Part shown: piece by piece, positions 16,122-24,541 of the stretch
Position numbering within the stretch: the first letter of the stretch is position 1
How the letters are laid out: each line of letters starts with the position of its first letter
Assembly: GCA_022778785.1 (NCBI GenBank)
Contig: JALFSO010000037.1
Location: forward strand, 1 to 40,742
Length of the DNA stretch: 40,742 nt
Direction: 5' to 3'
From: Dysosmobacter sp.
Lineage (GTDB): Bacteria > Bacillota > Clostridia > Oscillospirales > Oscillospiraceae
The notes under the pieces: model-generated
Seen by the model: only the letters and a program-made list of their open reading frames with translations
Told to the model about the DNA's origin: nothing
Database searches by the model: none
Position numbers and translations under genes: made by a program

Positions 16122-18125
16122 TTACTTGTCGGCCCCGTTCTTCACCGGACCATGTCCGAGGATCTTTTTTACAACAAAGAACACCGCAACGATGACCAGG
16201 CCGACGATGTCCGTAATCGTCTCCGGAACGGCCATGGCCATACCGCCGGCCAGCAGGATGATACGCTCGACGAGATTGAGTTTGCTAAAGAACCAGCCCT
16301 GGAAACCGGCAGACATGGCGATCACGCCGATGATGGCGGTAAGCGCCGTATAAATAACCGTCAAAAAGCCGCCCTCAGCCAGAAGGCTGCTGTTATACAC
16401 AAACATGAAGGGGACGATAAAGCCGGCAAAACCCACCTTGCACGCCTCGATGCCCGTCTTCATCGGAGAACCGCCGGAGATGCCGGCCGCCGCGTAGGCC
16501 GCCAGCGCCACCGGGGGCGTAATGGCGGAAAGACATGCAAAATAGAAAACGAACAGATGCGCACTGAGCATCGGGATGCCCAGTTTGACCAGAGCAGGAG
16601 CAATGATGGACGCCGCAATGACATAAGAGGCGGTGGTAGGCAGACCCATGCCGAGGATGATACATGCCAGCGCGGAGAACACCAGGGCCAGGAACGTGTT
16701 GCCGCCGGCCATGGAGATCATCATGTCTCCGAAGACCACGCCGATGCCGGTCATGGCAACCACGGAAACTACCACGCCCGCACAGGCGCAGCCAGCCACA
16801 ATGGATGTCGAATTCTGACTGGCCTTTACCATATACTTCGCGCACTCTTTGTACTTAAACCGCTTCTTTTTCCTGTCAAGGAGCATAATCACAGGGATCA
16901 GCACCGTAGAGTACAGGGCTGCGCGCAGGGCGGAGTAGCCCAGCACCATCAGGAGAATCACCAGAAACAGAATGATGATAATATACAGGATACCATCCTT
17001 CACAGACTCTCTGGTGCTTTTTCGCTCCGCGTTTTCTTCCACAGTCACATTGTCAATCTCCGCGCGGAAAATCACGGCGAATGCGCAGCCCAGGAAGTAC
17101 AGGAGGGCGGGAATGACCGCGGCGCGCGCAATGGTCGTATAGCCGATATTTGTAAACTGCACCATGATAAAGGCGCCGGCTCCCATAACAGGCGGCAGAA
17201 TCTGTCCGCCTGTGGAGGCCACCGACTCCACAGAACCCGCGAAGTTCTTTTCATATCCCCTCTTTTTCATCAGAGGGATGGTGAACGTGCCCGTTCCAAC
17301 AACATTGGCAACGGCGCTGCCATTGATGCATCCCATCAGCGCAGAGGCGACCACGGCGGACAGCGCCGGGCCCGATTTCATCTTTCCCGTAAGGGAGATC
17401 GCAAAATCATTGATCCATTCGCTGCATCCCGAGGCCTCGAGAAAGGCGCCGAAGAGGATGAACATGTAAATGACCGTTGCGGAGACGCTCAGGCACTGTC
17501 CGAACATGCCGTCCATATTGGTAGACATGAACGAGCAGATTCTCTCAATAGTGTATCCCTTATGGGCGATTGCCAGGGGCAGATAGGGACCAAGGTAGGC
17601 ATAGGCAAGAAAGACCAGTGCCAGAATCGGCATGATATTGCCCAGCGCGCGTCTTCCGCATTCCAACGCGACAATAATCAGAACCGCACCCGCATAGGAC
17701 GCCCAGATCGTCACGGCACCCGCGCGGTCGATACGCATCACATATTCGTGCTTTGAAACAAAGACCGCAATCCACGTCAGGACAATCAAAAGAATATCAA
17801 TCACGTAGCAGGCGGTCTTGACCGGCTTGACGGAATTGAATCTACCTTTGGCGATCTTCTCCACCAGCGGCATATTCAGGATCAGGATCGTAAGTGCAAA
17901 CGCCATATGAACGCCGCGCTGTGTGACAAAGTCAAACAGCCCGAAAAAGCCGGTGTAGATATGGAATACCGCCATCATAAAGGCAAAGACGATGGAAATT
18001 TTTCCGGCGAGCGTATTTTTTCGTCTTTCAATGCTGGCGGCCATGGCAACTTCGCTGTCGAGCTTTGTGATATCAACATTTTGCGAAGAGGTAGCCTCTT
18101 TTTGCTCCTTTTTTGTAAAAGCCAT
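16122..18125 (-). CDS. TRAP transporter fused permease (4TM/12TM)
   Basis: Membrane component of a TRAP-TAXI uptake system: an ion-driven symporter fed by an extracellular binding protein. The 667 residues are the fused DctQ/DctM form, with a cytoplasmic N-terminus (MAFTKKEQKEATSSQ), about four helices of the small subunit (ISIVFAFMMAVFHIYTGFFG and on) and then a large DctM-like domain with many helices. Conserved segments seen are MGCINGSAVANVVGTGTFTI, SVASTGGQILPPVMGAGAF, CIILGMGLPTTASYVIAA and ITPPVALAAYAAAGISGG. The start follows AAGGAAGG. The gene lies after the TAXI lipoprotein, separated by a 102-base gap with a strong hairpin. TAXI systems import carboxylates and some amino acids; the substrate cannot be read from sequence. 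Confidence 0.93.
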   Translation of the reverse strand: MAFTKKEQKEATSSQNVDITKLDSEVAMAASIERRKNTLAGKISIVFAFMMAVFHIYTGFFGLFDFVTQRGVHMAFALTILILNMPLVEKIAKGRFNSVKPVKTACYVIDILLIVLTWIAVFVSKHEYVMRIDRAGAVTIWASYAGAVLIIVALECGRRALGNIMPILALVFLAYAYLGPYLPLAIAHKGYTIERICSFMSTNMDGMFGQCLSVSATVIYMFILFGAFLEASGCSEWINDFAISLTGKMKSGPALSAVVASALMGCINGSAVANVVGTGTFTIPLMKKRGYEKNFAGSVESVASTGGQILPPVMGAGAFIMVQFTNIGYTTIARAAVIPALLYFLGCAFAVIFRAEIDNVTVEENAERKSTRESVKDGILYIIIILFLVILLMVLGYSALRAALYSTVLIPVIMLLDRKKKRFKYKECAKYMVKASQNSTSIVAGCACAGVVVSVVAMTGIGVVFGDMMISMAGGNTFLALVFSALACIILGMGLPTTASYVIAASIIAPALVKLGIPMLSAHLFVFYFACLSAITPPVALAAYAAAGISGGSPMKTGIEACKVGFAGFIVPFMFVYNSSLLAEGGFLTVIYTALTAIIGVIAMSAGFQGWFFSKLNLVERIILLAGGMAMAVPETITDIVGLVIVAVFFVVKKILGHGPVKNGADK

Positions 18126-18150
18126 ATGTTCCTTCCTTTTTGTTCCTCTT

Positions 18151-18191
18151 GATGCACCCCATGCAGGGACAAGCCCTGCATGAGGTGCATC
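18151..18191 (-). promoter_or_regulatory. Intercistronic hairpin between binding protein and permease
   Basis: Bases 18151-18168 and 18174-18191 form an 18-bp stem with one mismatch and a five-base loop, with no T-run on the minus strand. It lies in the only sizeable gap of the transport module. Such stems often protect the 3' end of the upstream binding-protein message and lower permease expression, giving excess binding protein. Confidence 0.6.
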
Positions 18192-18227
18192 AAATTGCTA
18201 TACTGCCATGAGTCGTTAAACGTACAA

Positions 18228-19259
18228 TTACATCAGACCGACCTCGGTGTAATACTTGATAGCGCCAGGATGGAAATCAATGGGCAGATCGCCAACAACA
18301 TAGTCGGTACTCAGCATTTCCTTCATCGCGGAGTTGCCGGCCACCAGATCCTCTACGTTCTCCATCACCGCTTTGGTGATATTGTAGGCCATCTCGTCGG
18401 ACATTTCACCGTTGGCAATGCACAGGCACTTCACGCCGAAGGTAGTGACGTCTTCTTCCTGTCCGGTATAAGTGCCCGCGGGAACGACAGTCTCAAAGTA
18501 ATAGCTGTAGTCCGCAAGAATCTTTTCCAGTGTCTCGTCCTTAAACTTCAGCAGCATTGCCTCCTTGGTATTGGACAGGTCCAGCATACCGCCCTGCGGA
18601 TAACCGCCGAAGGAAACATGGGCCACCGCGGTGCCGTCCTTAACGGCGTCGCAGCCCTCGGCAACGCCGAGATACTGCGCGTTGATGCAGTCAGGATAGT
18701 TCTCGCCCATCTCGGTGTAAACCAGGTTTGCCACCAGCTCCGCAGCAGAGGCCGCCATACCGACGGAGACCGCCTCGCCCACGGTATCCTCAAAATACTC
18801 AATGTTCGTGGACTTCAGCGCCATTGCCTGCCAAATGGAGGAGTAGATCGGGAACAAGGCTTTGATGTTGTTGCAGTTCTGTCCCTCAAACTTGCCGGTG
18901 GAGGTATACGCCTGTGTGGCAACGTCAGCGGTGCAGAGTCCCAGATCGCAGGTGCCGTCGGAGGTATTGCGTGCGTTGTCAGCAGAACCGGAGGATGTCT
19001 CAATGTTCATCTTTACGCCGGAGACATTGTCATTGACGATCTTGGCGATGGCGGAACCCGCGGGATAGAGGGAGCCGCCCGTATCGCCGGTACTCATGGT
19101 CAGAATCGTCGCGCCGCCTCCTCCGCCGCCGCTATTTCCGGCGCTGGATGCCGCCGCAGAACCGGAGGAAACGGAAGAACCGCTGGAGCCGCTGCCGCCG
19201 CAGGCAGTCAGAACGAAAACCATGCAAAGGGCCATGACGAGAGAAAGCATTTTTTTCAT
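18228..19259 (-). CDS. TRAP transporter substrate-binding lipoprotein, TAXI family
   Basis: Extracellular binding protein that delivers substrate to the fused TRAP permease encoded next. The signal peptide MKKMLSLVMALCMVFVLTAC ends in the lipobox LTAC, so the cysteine at residue 20 should be lipidated and anchor the protein outside the membrane. A serine/glycine linker of about 30 residues follows, typical of Gram-positive lipoproteins. The TAXI core starts with ATILTMSTGDTGGSLYPAGSAIA and the segment SSGSADNARNTSDGTCDLGL. The 343 residues are normal for the family. ATG 19259 is chosen because GGAGGA sits 7 bases before it; an ATG at 19277 would lie upstream of that site. It follows the MmgE/PrpD gene by 39 bases. 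Confidence 0.92.
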   Translation of the reverse strand: MKKMLSLVMALCMVFVLTACGGSGSSGSSVSSGSAAASSAGNSGGGGGGATILTMSTGDTGGSLYPAGSAIAKIVNDNVSGVKMNIETSSGSADNARNTSDGTCDLGLCTADVATQAYTSTGKFEGQNCNNIKALFPIYSSIWQAMALKSTNIEYFEDTVGEAVSVGMAASAAELVANLVYTEMGENYPDCINAQYLGVAEGCDAVKDGTAVAHVSFGGYPQGGMLDLSNTKEAMLLKFKDETLEKILADYSYYFETVVPAGTYTGQEEDVTTFGVKCLCIANGEMSDEMAYNITKAVMENVEDLVAGNSAMKEMLSTDYVVGDLPIDFHPGAIKYYTEVGLM

Positions 19260-19298
19260 TTTGGAATCCTCCTTCAAATTTTGTTGATATTTTGCCTC

Positions 19299-20663
19299 TC
19301 ACGAGTTGCCAACAAGAAGTTCTGTCAACTGATTGACGTCCTCAATGTCCTCAAGATTCATAATGGCGGCACAGATTTTCTGGCATTCAGTCTGCGGCTT
19401 GGCATCGCCGGCCAGAGACATGAACTTGGAGACCATATCGGCCTCGCTGCACGCGAATTCCGGCTCGCCCTTGGGCAGATCATGCCGCGCACTGAGGACC
19501 TCTCCGTTTTTCAGGGTCACTTCCACGATACTGGGCCACTTTTCATCATAAAGCTTGTCCAGTTCATAGTCGGGGACGACCTCCACATTTGCCGCGAAAT
19601 CCACCAATTCCGGAGTATTGATCAGCTCATCCGTGAACTGTTCGCGCCACACCTCGCCATATTTGAGCGCAACACCCATGATATACGGGATGCTGTATTT
19701 GGCCTCCTGTACGGAAACAGGGCGCTTCTTGTTGCCGCGGCTGGAAACAACAAATGTACGCACCTTCACAGAGGCAACGTCCTCCAGGGAAATGTGATAC
19801 CTGCCGCGGATCTCCAGCATACAGTCGATGGCTGCATGGTGCTGGCGGCAGCATGCGTAGGGCTTCACGCCGGTGAACAGGATCTCATGATATTCACCCA
19901 GGCGATGACTCAGCCGTTCCAGGTCATAATGGACCGCCGCGGTCTTGCAGAAGCCGAAGTCGCCCTCGATGGCGAAGTCGGCGCCTCCGAAGCCCTGGCC
20001 GGCCAATTCCGCCGCATAGATGCCGCAGAGATTGCCCCAACCCATAATCATGTCTTTGATGCCGGCGCCGGTCTTGAACGCCTCGTAGCAGGCGATGGGA
20101 CCGAAATAGGAACCGGCGCCGATGGCTCTGCCCGCAGTCTCGGCATCCAGCTTCATCAGCTTAGCCGCGGCCGCGGCCGCGCCAAAGACAGACAAGGTGC
20201 CGGGCGCAAGATAGGTGCGCTCCGTGTAGATAGACGGGCTGACCGCAAGCCCTACCCGGATGGCGGAATCATAGCCCACCACAACGGACTCAATCAGCTG
20301 TTTTCCGCTCAGGTGCTTTTCCTCCGCCAGGGCGATAGCCGCAGGGATGCAGGAGACACCGGGATGCGTGTGGGAGGTACGATGTACGTCGTCAAGCTCC
20401 AGATGGAATGTCATGGTCGCATTGGCGAGGGAAGCATACGCGGGGCTCGTTCTGATAGTCGTGCCCCAGATGGCCGCGGTCTCGCTGTTGCCGTGTGCCT
20501 TGCAGAAGGGGGCGATCCTGGCGGCGTCCGTTCTGGAACCGGACAGGCCGATGCCGACCACATCCAGGATTCTCAGCTTTGCCTGCCGGATGACCTCCAC
20601 AGGAAGGGCATCAAACGAGGTTTCCGCAATATAGTGTCCTAACTTTTCACTTGCAGTACTCAT
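19299..20663 (-). CDS. MmgE/PrpD family protein
   Basis: MmgE/PrpD fold, a family with 2-methylcitrate dehydratase, cis-aconitate decarboxylase and iminodisuccinate epimerase among its characterised members. The 454 residues are full length: an all-helical domain (LRILDVVGIGLSGSRTDAAR; ATMTFHLELDDVHRTSHTHPG, with the D-D-x-H region of the active site) and a C-terminal alpha/beta cap (VKPYACCRQHHAAIDCML). The start ATG follows GGGGGA. It sits between the aconitase X genes (9 bases upstream) and the TAXI lipoprotein. Without prpB, prpC or an itaconate pathway nearby, neither methylcitrate nor itaconate chemistry is supported. A dehydration, decarboxylation or epimerisation of a substrate-derived polycarboxylate is the general inference. 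Confidence 0.88.
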   Translation of the reverse strand: MSTASEKLGHYIAETSFDALPVEVIRQAKLRILDVVGIGLSGSRTDAARIAPFCKAHGNSETAAIWGTTIRTSPAYASLANATMTFHLELDDVHRTSHTHPGVSCIPAAIALAEEKHLSGKQLIESVVVGYDSAIRVGLAVSPSIYTERTYLAPGTLSVFGAAAAAAKLMKLDAETAGRAIGAGSYFGPIACYEAFKTGAGIKDMIMGWGNLCGIYAAELAGQGFGGADFAIEGDFGFCKTAAVHYDLERLSHRLGEYHEILFTGVKPYACCRQHHAAIDCMLEIRGRYHISLEDVASVKVRTFVVSSRGNKKRPVSVQEAKYSIPYIMGVALKYGEVWREQFTDELINTPELVDFAANVEVVPDYELDKLYDEKWPSIVEVTLKNGEVLSARHDLPKGEPEFACSEADMVSKFMSLAGDAKPQTECQKICAAIMNLEDIEDVNQLTELLVGNS

Positions 20664-20672
20664 ATATCCCCC

Positions 20673-21089
20673 TCACTCATGCCTTTGAAGAATCTCGACC
20701 GTTCCGTTTGTGGCATCCACGCGGACGTAGTCGCCTGTTTCGATCTGAGAGATATCAATTCTGTCAACCATGGGCAGGTCAGAGACAATCGCCCCGATGA
20801 CAACGATGGATTCCGCTTCAATGTTGACGATTGCAGCCGGGCCGACGCCGCGCTTCACCGCGTCATACAGCATATAGGATCCGCCGGTAGAACCCTTAGA
20901 GGACGGGAAGCAGAGGATCTTGCCCTGCATTAAAACACCTTCCAGCTCATGGCCCCGCTCGATGATATAACCGGTCTTGGGGTTCGTGCTGCCCATAAAG
21001 GAAATGCAGTCATGCTTGGAGACGATGGCATATCCCTCGGCAACGCCATCAACCACTTTTCTTCCTTTCAGAATCTTCGGCTCAGACAT
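20673..21089 (-). CDS. Aconitase X small subunit (swivel domain, DUF126)
   Basis: Small subunit of a two-polypeptide aconitase X, the swivelling beta-barrel domain that closes over the active site of the large subunit. The 138 residues carry the family loop FPSSKGSTGGSYMLYDAVKR (61-80), with the catalytic serine region equivalent to the aconitase swivel. The start has AGGAGG overlapping the end of the large-subunit gene, three bases before, so the two chains are made together. Split bacterial aconitase X enzymes have been shown to dehydrate cis-3-hydroxy-L-proline, and archaeal ones phosphomevalonate. The substrate here is not predictable, and no proline-related gene is adjacent. Confidence 0.9.
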   Translation of the reverse strand: MSEPKILKGRKVVDGVAEGYAIVSKHDCISFMGSTNPKTGYIIERGHELEGVLMQGKILCFPSSKGSTGGSYMLYDAVKRGVGPAAIVNIEAESIVVIGAIVSDLPMVDRIDISQIETGDYVRVDATNGTVEILQRHE

Positions 21090-21092
21090 CGT

Positions 21093-22301
21093 TCAGTCCT
21101 CCTTCAGTGCTGCCTTGATGCAATCTTCCAGCTGAACCAGCTCGGAATCCATGTTCCACAGGCCGCGGATATAATGTGCCAATTTTCCGGAGTTTGTCGC
21201 CACGCCCTTATATCCCTTGGAGCTGGTGGGGCACAGAATCGGGCATGTATCACGGACGAATGTGGCGCCAGCTTTCGTGATGGTCTCAGTATAGCCCATG
21301 CGTTCAGCCAGCGCATACACCTGATGGGACAGGCAGATCCATGTATCGACCTTGACCTTTTTTCCATCAAGCGCCGCAGCCACCGCGGCCACCTCATTGA
21401 TCGTGCAGTGGGGACAGCCGATAACGACCAGATCCGCGGGCTCTTTCAGCGTGAAGAATCTCTCGACTTCAGCGTATTCCTCAGGACCAAAGTGGACCAC
21501 CTCGTAGTCTTCTTTCAGAACGGCCTCCTTGGTGGGAGCCTCCGGCGTATAGCCGGCAACATGATACAGCGCAATGCCACCCGAGGAGGCCAGCGCCGCG
21601 CCCAGGGCCTTATACTGCTCGCAGACCGGACGCTCTTTGACGCCTACGAAGCAGGGGACCTTCGTGCCCACCTTCTTGCCGACATAGTAGCCCATCACCG
21701 CAAAATCGCGCTCTGTTTTCAGGTCGTAGTCCACTTCCACCAGATGCGTCGCTTTGCGGTTCTGATCCAGATGGTAGCCATATTCAGGGACACAGCCGCA
21801 GACTGCGGCGGCCAGGGCAGTCGGACCTCCCTCGCGGTTCGTCCGTGCGCCGATGACAGAGTTAACGTAAATAATCGCGCTGGATTCGCCCCATGCAACA
21901 TGCTCGCCAAAACCGGGACAGCCAGCCACAACATACGGCGTGCAGGTATAAGTACCAATGCCTCCCATCTTCTCATAAGCGGCATTGAGGGCCTGCTGTC
22001 CCTCAACAAAATCCTTCGGGAAGTCCAGCGTCTCCAGATCAAAGCAGTCAATGCCGGTGGTGTTCAGCGTCATCGGGATCTTGAATTTACCCATCTCACT
22101 GGCATCCTGTGTATAGCTCAGGCCGGCATCACCGGCTACGCGGTAGGATACGCCGGGCGCATGGACATTTTTGACCTTGACCATCCTTTCAGCGCCGTAG
22201 ATCTCGCCGAGCGTCACCAGCACCTTCATACATTTTTGTACCAGCGGGCCTTCCTTGCCATCCAGCATTCCCTGCTCTTCAGGAGTGAGTTTCATAGCCA
22301 T
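21093..22301 (-). CDS. Aconitase X catalytic (large) subunit (DUF521)
   Basis: Large subunit of aconitase X, an Fe-S-dependent hydro-lyase. The 402 residues show the family hallmarks: GESSAIIYVNSVIGARTNRE (138-157), followed by GGP; GCPHCTINE (295-303); and a cysteine-rich end VRDTCPILCPTSSKGYKG (349-366), with C86, C299, C353 and C357 as candidate cluster ligands. The fold lacks the mitochondrial-type cysteine triad of ordinary aconitase, so this is not a TCA-cycle enzyme. ATG 22301 follows AAAGGAG by 8 bases; a second ATG two codons later is possible. It lies directly after the three RraA-like genes, which suggests it dehydrates or rehydrates the same compound they cleave or release. Confidence 0.92.
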   Translation of the reverse strand: MAMKLTPEEQGMLDGKEGPLVQKCMKVLVTLGEIYGAERMVKVKNVHAPGVSYRVAGDAGLSYTQDASEMGKFKIPMTLNTTGIDCFDLETLDFPKDFVEGQQALNAAYEKMGGIGTYTCTPYVVAGCPGFGEHVAWGESSAIIYVNSVIGARTNREGGPTALAAAVCGCVPEYGYHLDQNRKATHLVEVDYDLKTERDFAVMGYYVGKKVGTKVPCFVGVKERPVCEQYKALGAALASSGGIALYHVAGYTPEAPTKEAVLKEDYEVVHFGPEEYAEVERFFTLKEPADLVVIGCPHCTINEVAAVAAALDGKKVKVDTWICLSHQVYALAERMGYTETITKAGATFVRDTCPILCPTSSKGYKGVATNSGKLAHYIRGLWNMDSELVQLEDCIKAALKED

Positions 22302-22331
22302 TGCAGATTGCTCCTTTCTGATATAGGCAAA

Positions 22332-22982
22332 TTACGGTTCCTTGGTCTGCAGATGATGGTATCCGGTCAGCGCACGGGCTTCCTTCAGCTTATGCCCCTG
22401 CGCAACCAGCGCCAGGATCTCCTGTTCCTTTGCATCGATCCCTTCAGCGATGGCGGCGACCTCCTCCGCGCGGCTCTGGGGAACGACAATCACGCCGGTG
22501 TCGTCGCCGATAATGATATCGCCGGGACATACCTGAACATCAGAGAGCGTCACGGGAACATTGACGGCGTCGACATAGACCCGGTCCTTTCCGGTCCTCA
22601 TATAATAGCCCTTGGAGAAGATGGGATACCCGCATTCCAGCACAGCGGGGATATCGCGGCAAACGCCGTCGATCACGGTTCCGGCAACGCCCATGGCCTT
22701 GGCAGTCTTCGCCATGATATCGCCCCAGACAGTGCAGTTGTCGCGTCCGGCGTTATCAATGACGATCACCTGTCCGGGTTGGACGTCATCCAGGAAGTCG
22801 CCCACCGTCCCCTTGACCGCGCCGCAGGGCACATAGTGGACTGTAAAGGCCCGTCCGCAGATCTTTTGTCCGACAGCCACCGGCTTTACCCCATACACGC
22901 CGCACTCAATACCGATCTTGTCCATGGCGTCGGAAACGCAGGTCGTATCCAGCCGTTTAAAACGCTCAAGCAATTGATCCAT
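22332..22982 (-). CDS. RraA/HMG-CHA aldolase-like protein, D-X20-R-D type
   Basis: Member of the RraA-like superfamily, which includes 4-hydroxy-4-methyl-2-oxoglutarate (HMG/CHA) aldolase with oxaloacetate decarboxylase activity. The 216 residues have the swivel alpha/beta/alpha core. The metal-site signature is D88-X20-R109-D110 (WGDIMAK to DGVCRDIPAV), the form described for true HMG/CHA aldolases, with alanine where other RraA proteins have a late acidic residue. ATG 22982 has AGAAAGG 9 bases before; an ATG at 22991 would sit on that purine run and overlap the previous stop. A retro-aldol reaction releasing pyruvate, or a beta-decarboxylation, is the best guess. An RNase E inhibitor role is unlikely in this catabolic setting. 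Confidence 0.85.
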   Translation of the reverse strand: MDQLLERFKRLDTTCVSDAMDKIGIECGVYGVKPVAVGQKICGRAFTVHYVPCGAVKGTVGDFLDDVQPGQVIVIDNAGRDNCTVWGDIMAKTAKAMGVAGTVIDGVCRDIPAVLECGYPIFSKGYYMRTGKDRVYVDAVNVPVTLSDVQVCPGDIIIGDDTGVIVVPQSRAEEVAAIAEGIDAKEQEILALVAQGHKLKEARALTGYHHLQTKEP

Positions 22983-22987
22983 GTCTC

Positions 22988-23659
22988 TCATCCTTTCTGC
23001 AGCATTTTGTTGTAGTTGTATTTCGCATCGACTTCCAGAATATCGGCGCCGGCCTTGATCTCCGCCACCATATCTTCTTCCTTCTGCCAGAGCTGCTCTG
23101 CCTTTAACAGCACGGCGTCAATATGCTCCTGCGGGACGATCACCACACCGCTGCTGTCGCCGATGACGATGTCGCCGGGCCGGACCTGTACGCCGCCGAA
23201 TTGAATCATCTGATTGGTACTCTCCTCGATGACACGGCCCCGGGCCGTGCAGACTACCGTGCCGCGGGCAAACACCGTGTAATCCGCATCAATGCAGTCG
23301 TCCAGATCCCGGCAGCAGCCGTCAATCACGGTACCGGAAACCCCCTTGGTTTTGGCGGCATTTGCCAAGATGCCTCCCCAACAGGAGGAGTCCATACGCC
23401 CTCCATTGTCAATGACAATGACGTCTCCCGCCTCGGCGGCCGCGATGGCGTTCATACCGAGATGGGTCTTCTGCGGGGTCTCACCCGCCGCCGTCATCCG
23501 CATGGTGACGGCGGGTCCAACGATCTTCCTCCATTTTTCCAGCATAGGCCGGATGCCGCAGGTGGAGCCCTTCAGCCCAAGCGCATCCAGCGCATCGGAA
23601 ACATTTGTGGATGAGAGTTTTTCAAAGCGCGCGCGGTATTTCTCGTTAAAATCAGACAT
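22988..23659 (-). CDS. RraA-like protein, G-X20-R-D-X2-D type
   Basis: Second of three RraA-like genes. The 223 residues have the same core as the next gene but a different metal-site signature: G96-X20-R117-D118-X2-D121 (CWGGILAN to DGCCRDLDDC), the pattern associated with the RraA branch where a late acidic residue replaces the early aspartate. PGDIVIGDSSGVVIVPQ near the C-terminus is common to all three. The start follows AGGAGG by 10 bases, 27 bases after the previous gene. Identity to its neighbours is clearly low, so this is not a recent duplication. The family makes trimers and hexamers, so a mixed oligomer with the adjacent paralogs is conceivable. Confidence 0.85.
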   Translation of the reverse strand: MSDFNEKYRARFEKLSSTNVSDALDALGLKGSTCGIRPMLEKWRKIVGPAVTMRMTAAGETPQKTHLGMNAIAAAEAGDVIVIDNGGRMDSSCWGGILANAAKTKGVSGTVIDGCCRDLDDCIDADYTVFARGTVVCTARGRVIEESTNQMIQFGGVQVRPGDIVIGDSSGVVIVPQEHIDAVLLKAEQLWQKEEDMVAEIKAGADILEVDAKYNYNKMLQKG

Positions 23660-23686
23660 AGCAAATCCGCCTCCTGTATCGTCAAA

Positions 23687-24376
23687 TTACCTGACCCAAA
23701 AGTCCCGCTCCTCGCATCCGATCTCCCGCAGCTTCGCATCCACCCACGGACGCGGATATGTACCGTCACGAAGCTGGGTCTCCATGATATCCTTCTCTTT
23801 TTCCACCACCTCTTTCGCAGCCTTCAGAATACTGGGAGCCTCCTCCGGATCAATGAACAGAATCCCGTCACCGTCGGCAACCACAATATCGCCCGGCCTG
23901 ACGGTAATGCCGGCAAAACTGACCGGCGTGTTGATCTCACCCGGTCCATTCTTATACGGACCGTTTGGAATCACGCTCTTTGCATAGACCGGAAAATCCA
24001 TTTCCGCGATTTCATCCGCATCGCGGATCGCCCCGTCGACAATAATGCCCGCTGCCTTCCGCAGTTTGCAGTAATGCACCATCAGTTCCCCGAAAATCGC
24101 CCGGCCGGTATAACCGCCCGCGGCAATCACCAGAACATCGCCAGGCTGGAACATATCCATCGCCTTGTGGAACATCAGATTGTCGCCTTCAGGGACCTTG
24201 ATGGTAAATGCGGGGCCGAGCAGTTCCTTTTTCCCGTAAGGAACTACCTCTGCCTGGACAGCCGCCGTACGGTTCATACAATCGTCAATATTTGCAACCG
24301 GAATTCCCCGAAATCCTTCGATCAGGCTCTTGGACGGACGTGCGAAATCCTTGTAGATGCGGCAACCTACGCTCAT
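23687..24376 (-). CDS. RraA-like protein, E-X20-R-D-X2-E type
   Basis: First gene of the catabolic operon. The 229 residues are RraA-like but the most divergent of the three: an N-terminal extension (MSVGCRIYKDFARPSKSLIE) and a metal-site signature E97-X20-R118-D119-X2-E122 (FGELMVHY to DGAIRDADEI) with acidic residues at both variable positions. PGDIVVADGDGILFIDP is conserved. The ATG is preceded by AGGAG at 11 bases and by an AT-rich leader carrying two regulator-like palindromes. Annotation engines would call all three genes the same; the different ligand sets suggest different substrates or roles, for example one aldolase and two decarboxylases or structural partners. Confidence 0.85.
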   Translation of the reverse strand: MSVGCRIYKDFARPSKSLIEGFRGIPVANIDDCMNRTAAVQAEVVPYGKKELLGPAFTIKVPEGDNLMFHKAMDMFQPGDVLVIAAGGYTGRAIFGELMVHYCKLRKAAGIIVDGAIRDADEIAEMDFPVYAKSVIPNGPYKNGPGEINTPVSFAGITVRPGDIVVADGDGILFIDPEEAPSILKAAKEVVEKEKDIMETQLRDGTYPRPWVDAKLREIGCEERDFWVR

Positions 24377-24416
24377 GCTCTGTCACTCTCCTAAATAAAT
24401 TTATAAAATATTTTCT

Positions 24417-24426
24417 TTGTATACAA
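24417..24426. promoter_or_regulatory. Putative GntR operator 1 (TTGTATACAA)
   Basis: Perfect 10-bp palindrome TTGTATACAA upstream of the first operon gene, in an AT-rich leader. Its centre is 63 bases (six helical turns) from the centre of operator 2, so two dimers could bind the same DNA face and loop or co-operate. The match is to the TTGTATACAA-like sites common for FCD-type GntR regulators. Confidence 0.65.
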
Positions 24427-24476
24427 TTTTACCAAAAAAGAAATGGTTTTGAAATGTAAAAAATTAACTATGATTT

Positions 24477-24492
24477 AAATTGTATACAATTT
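24477..24492. promoter_or_regulatory. Putative GntR operator 2 (16-bp palindrome)
   Basis: AAATTGTATACAATTT, a perfect 16-bp palindrome containing the same TTGTATACAA core as operator 1. It lies between gntR and the operon, 100 bases upstream of the first start codon. Exact -35/-10 boxes for the operon are not clear in this AT-rich stretch. Confidence 0.7.
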
Positions 24493-24541
24493 TTTCGCAG
24501 ACAAACTGCTTCCCTCTCCGGCCTTTCTCTCACAGCTCTGC

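Noticed and set aside
19299-22301. Itaconate or methylcitrate pathway (from MmgE/PrpD plus an aconitase-like enzyme)
   Set aside because: The aconitase is the X type, not the TCA type, and no citrate synthase-like, PrpB-like or itaconate CoA genes are nearby.
20673-22301. Hydroxyproline catabolism by aconitase X
   Set aside because: Known for some bacterial two-subunit AcnX enzymes, but no pyrroline reductase, ornithine cyclodeaminase or proline racemase gene is present; the partners here point to carboxylates.
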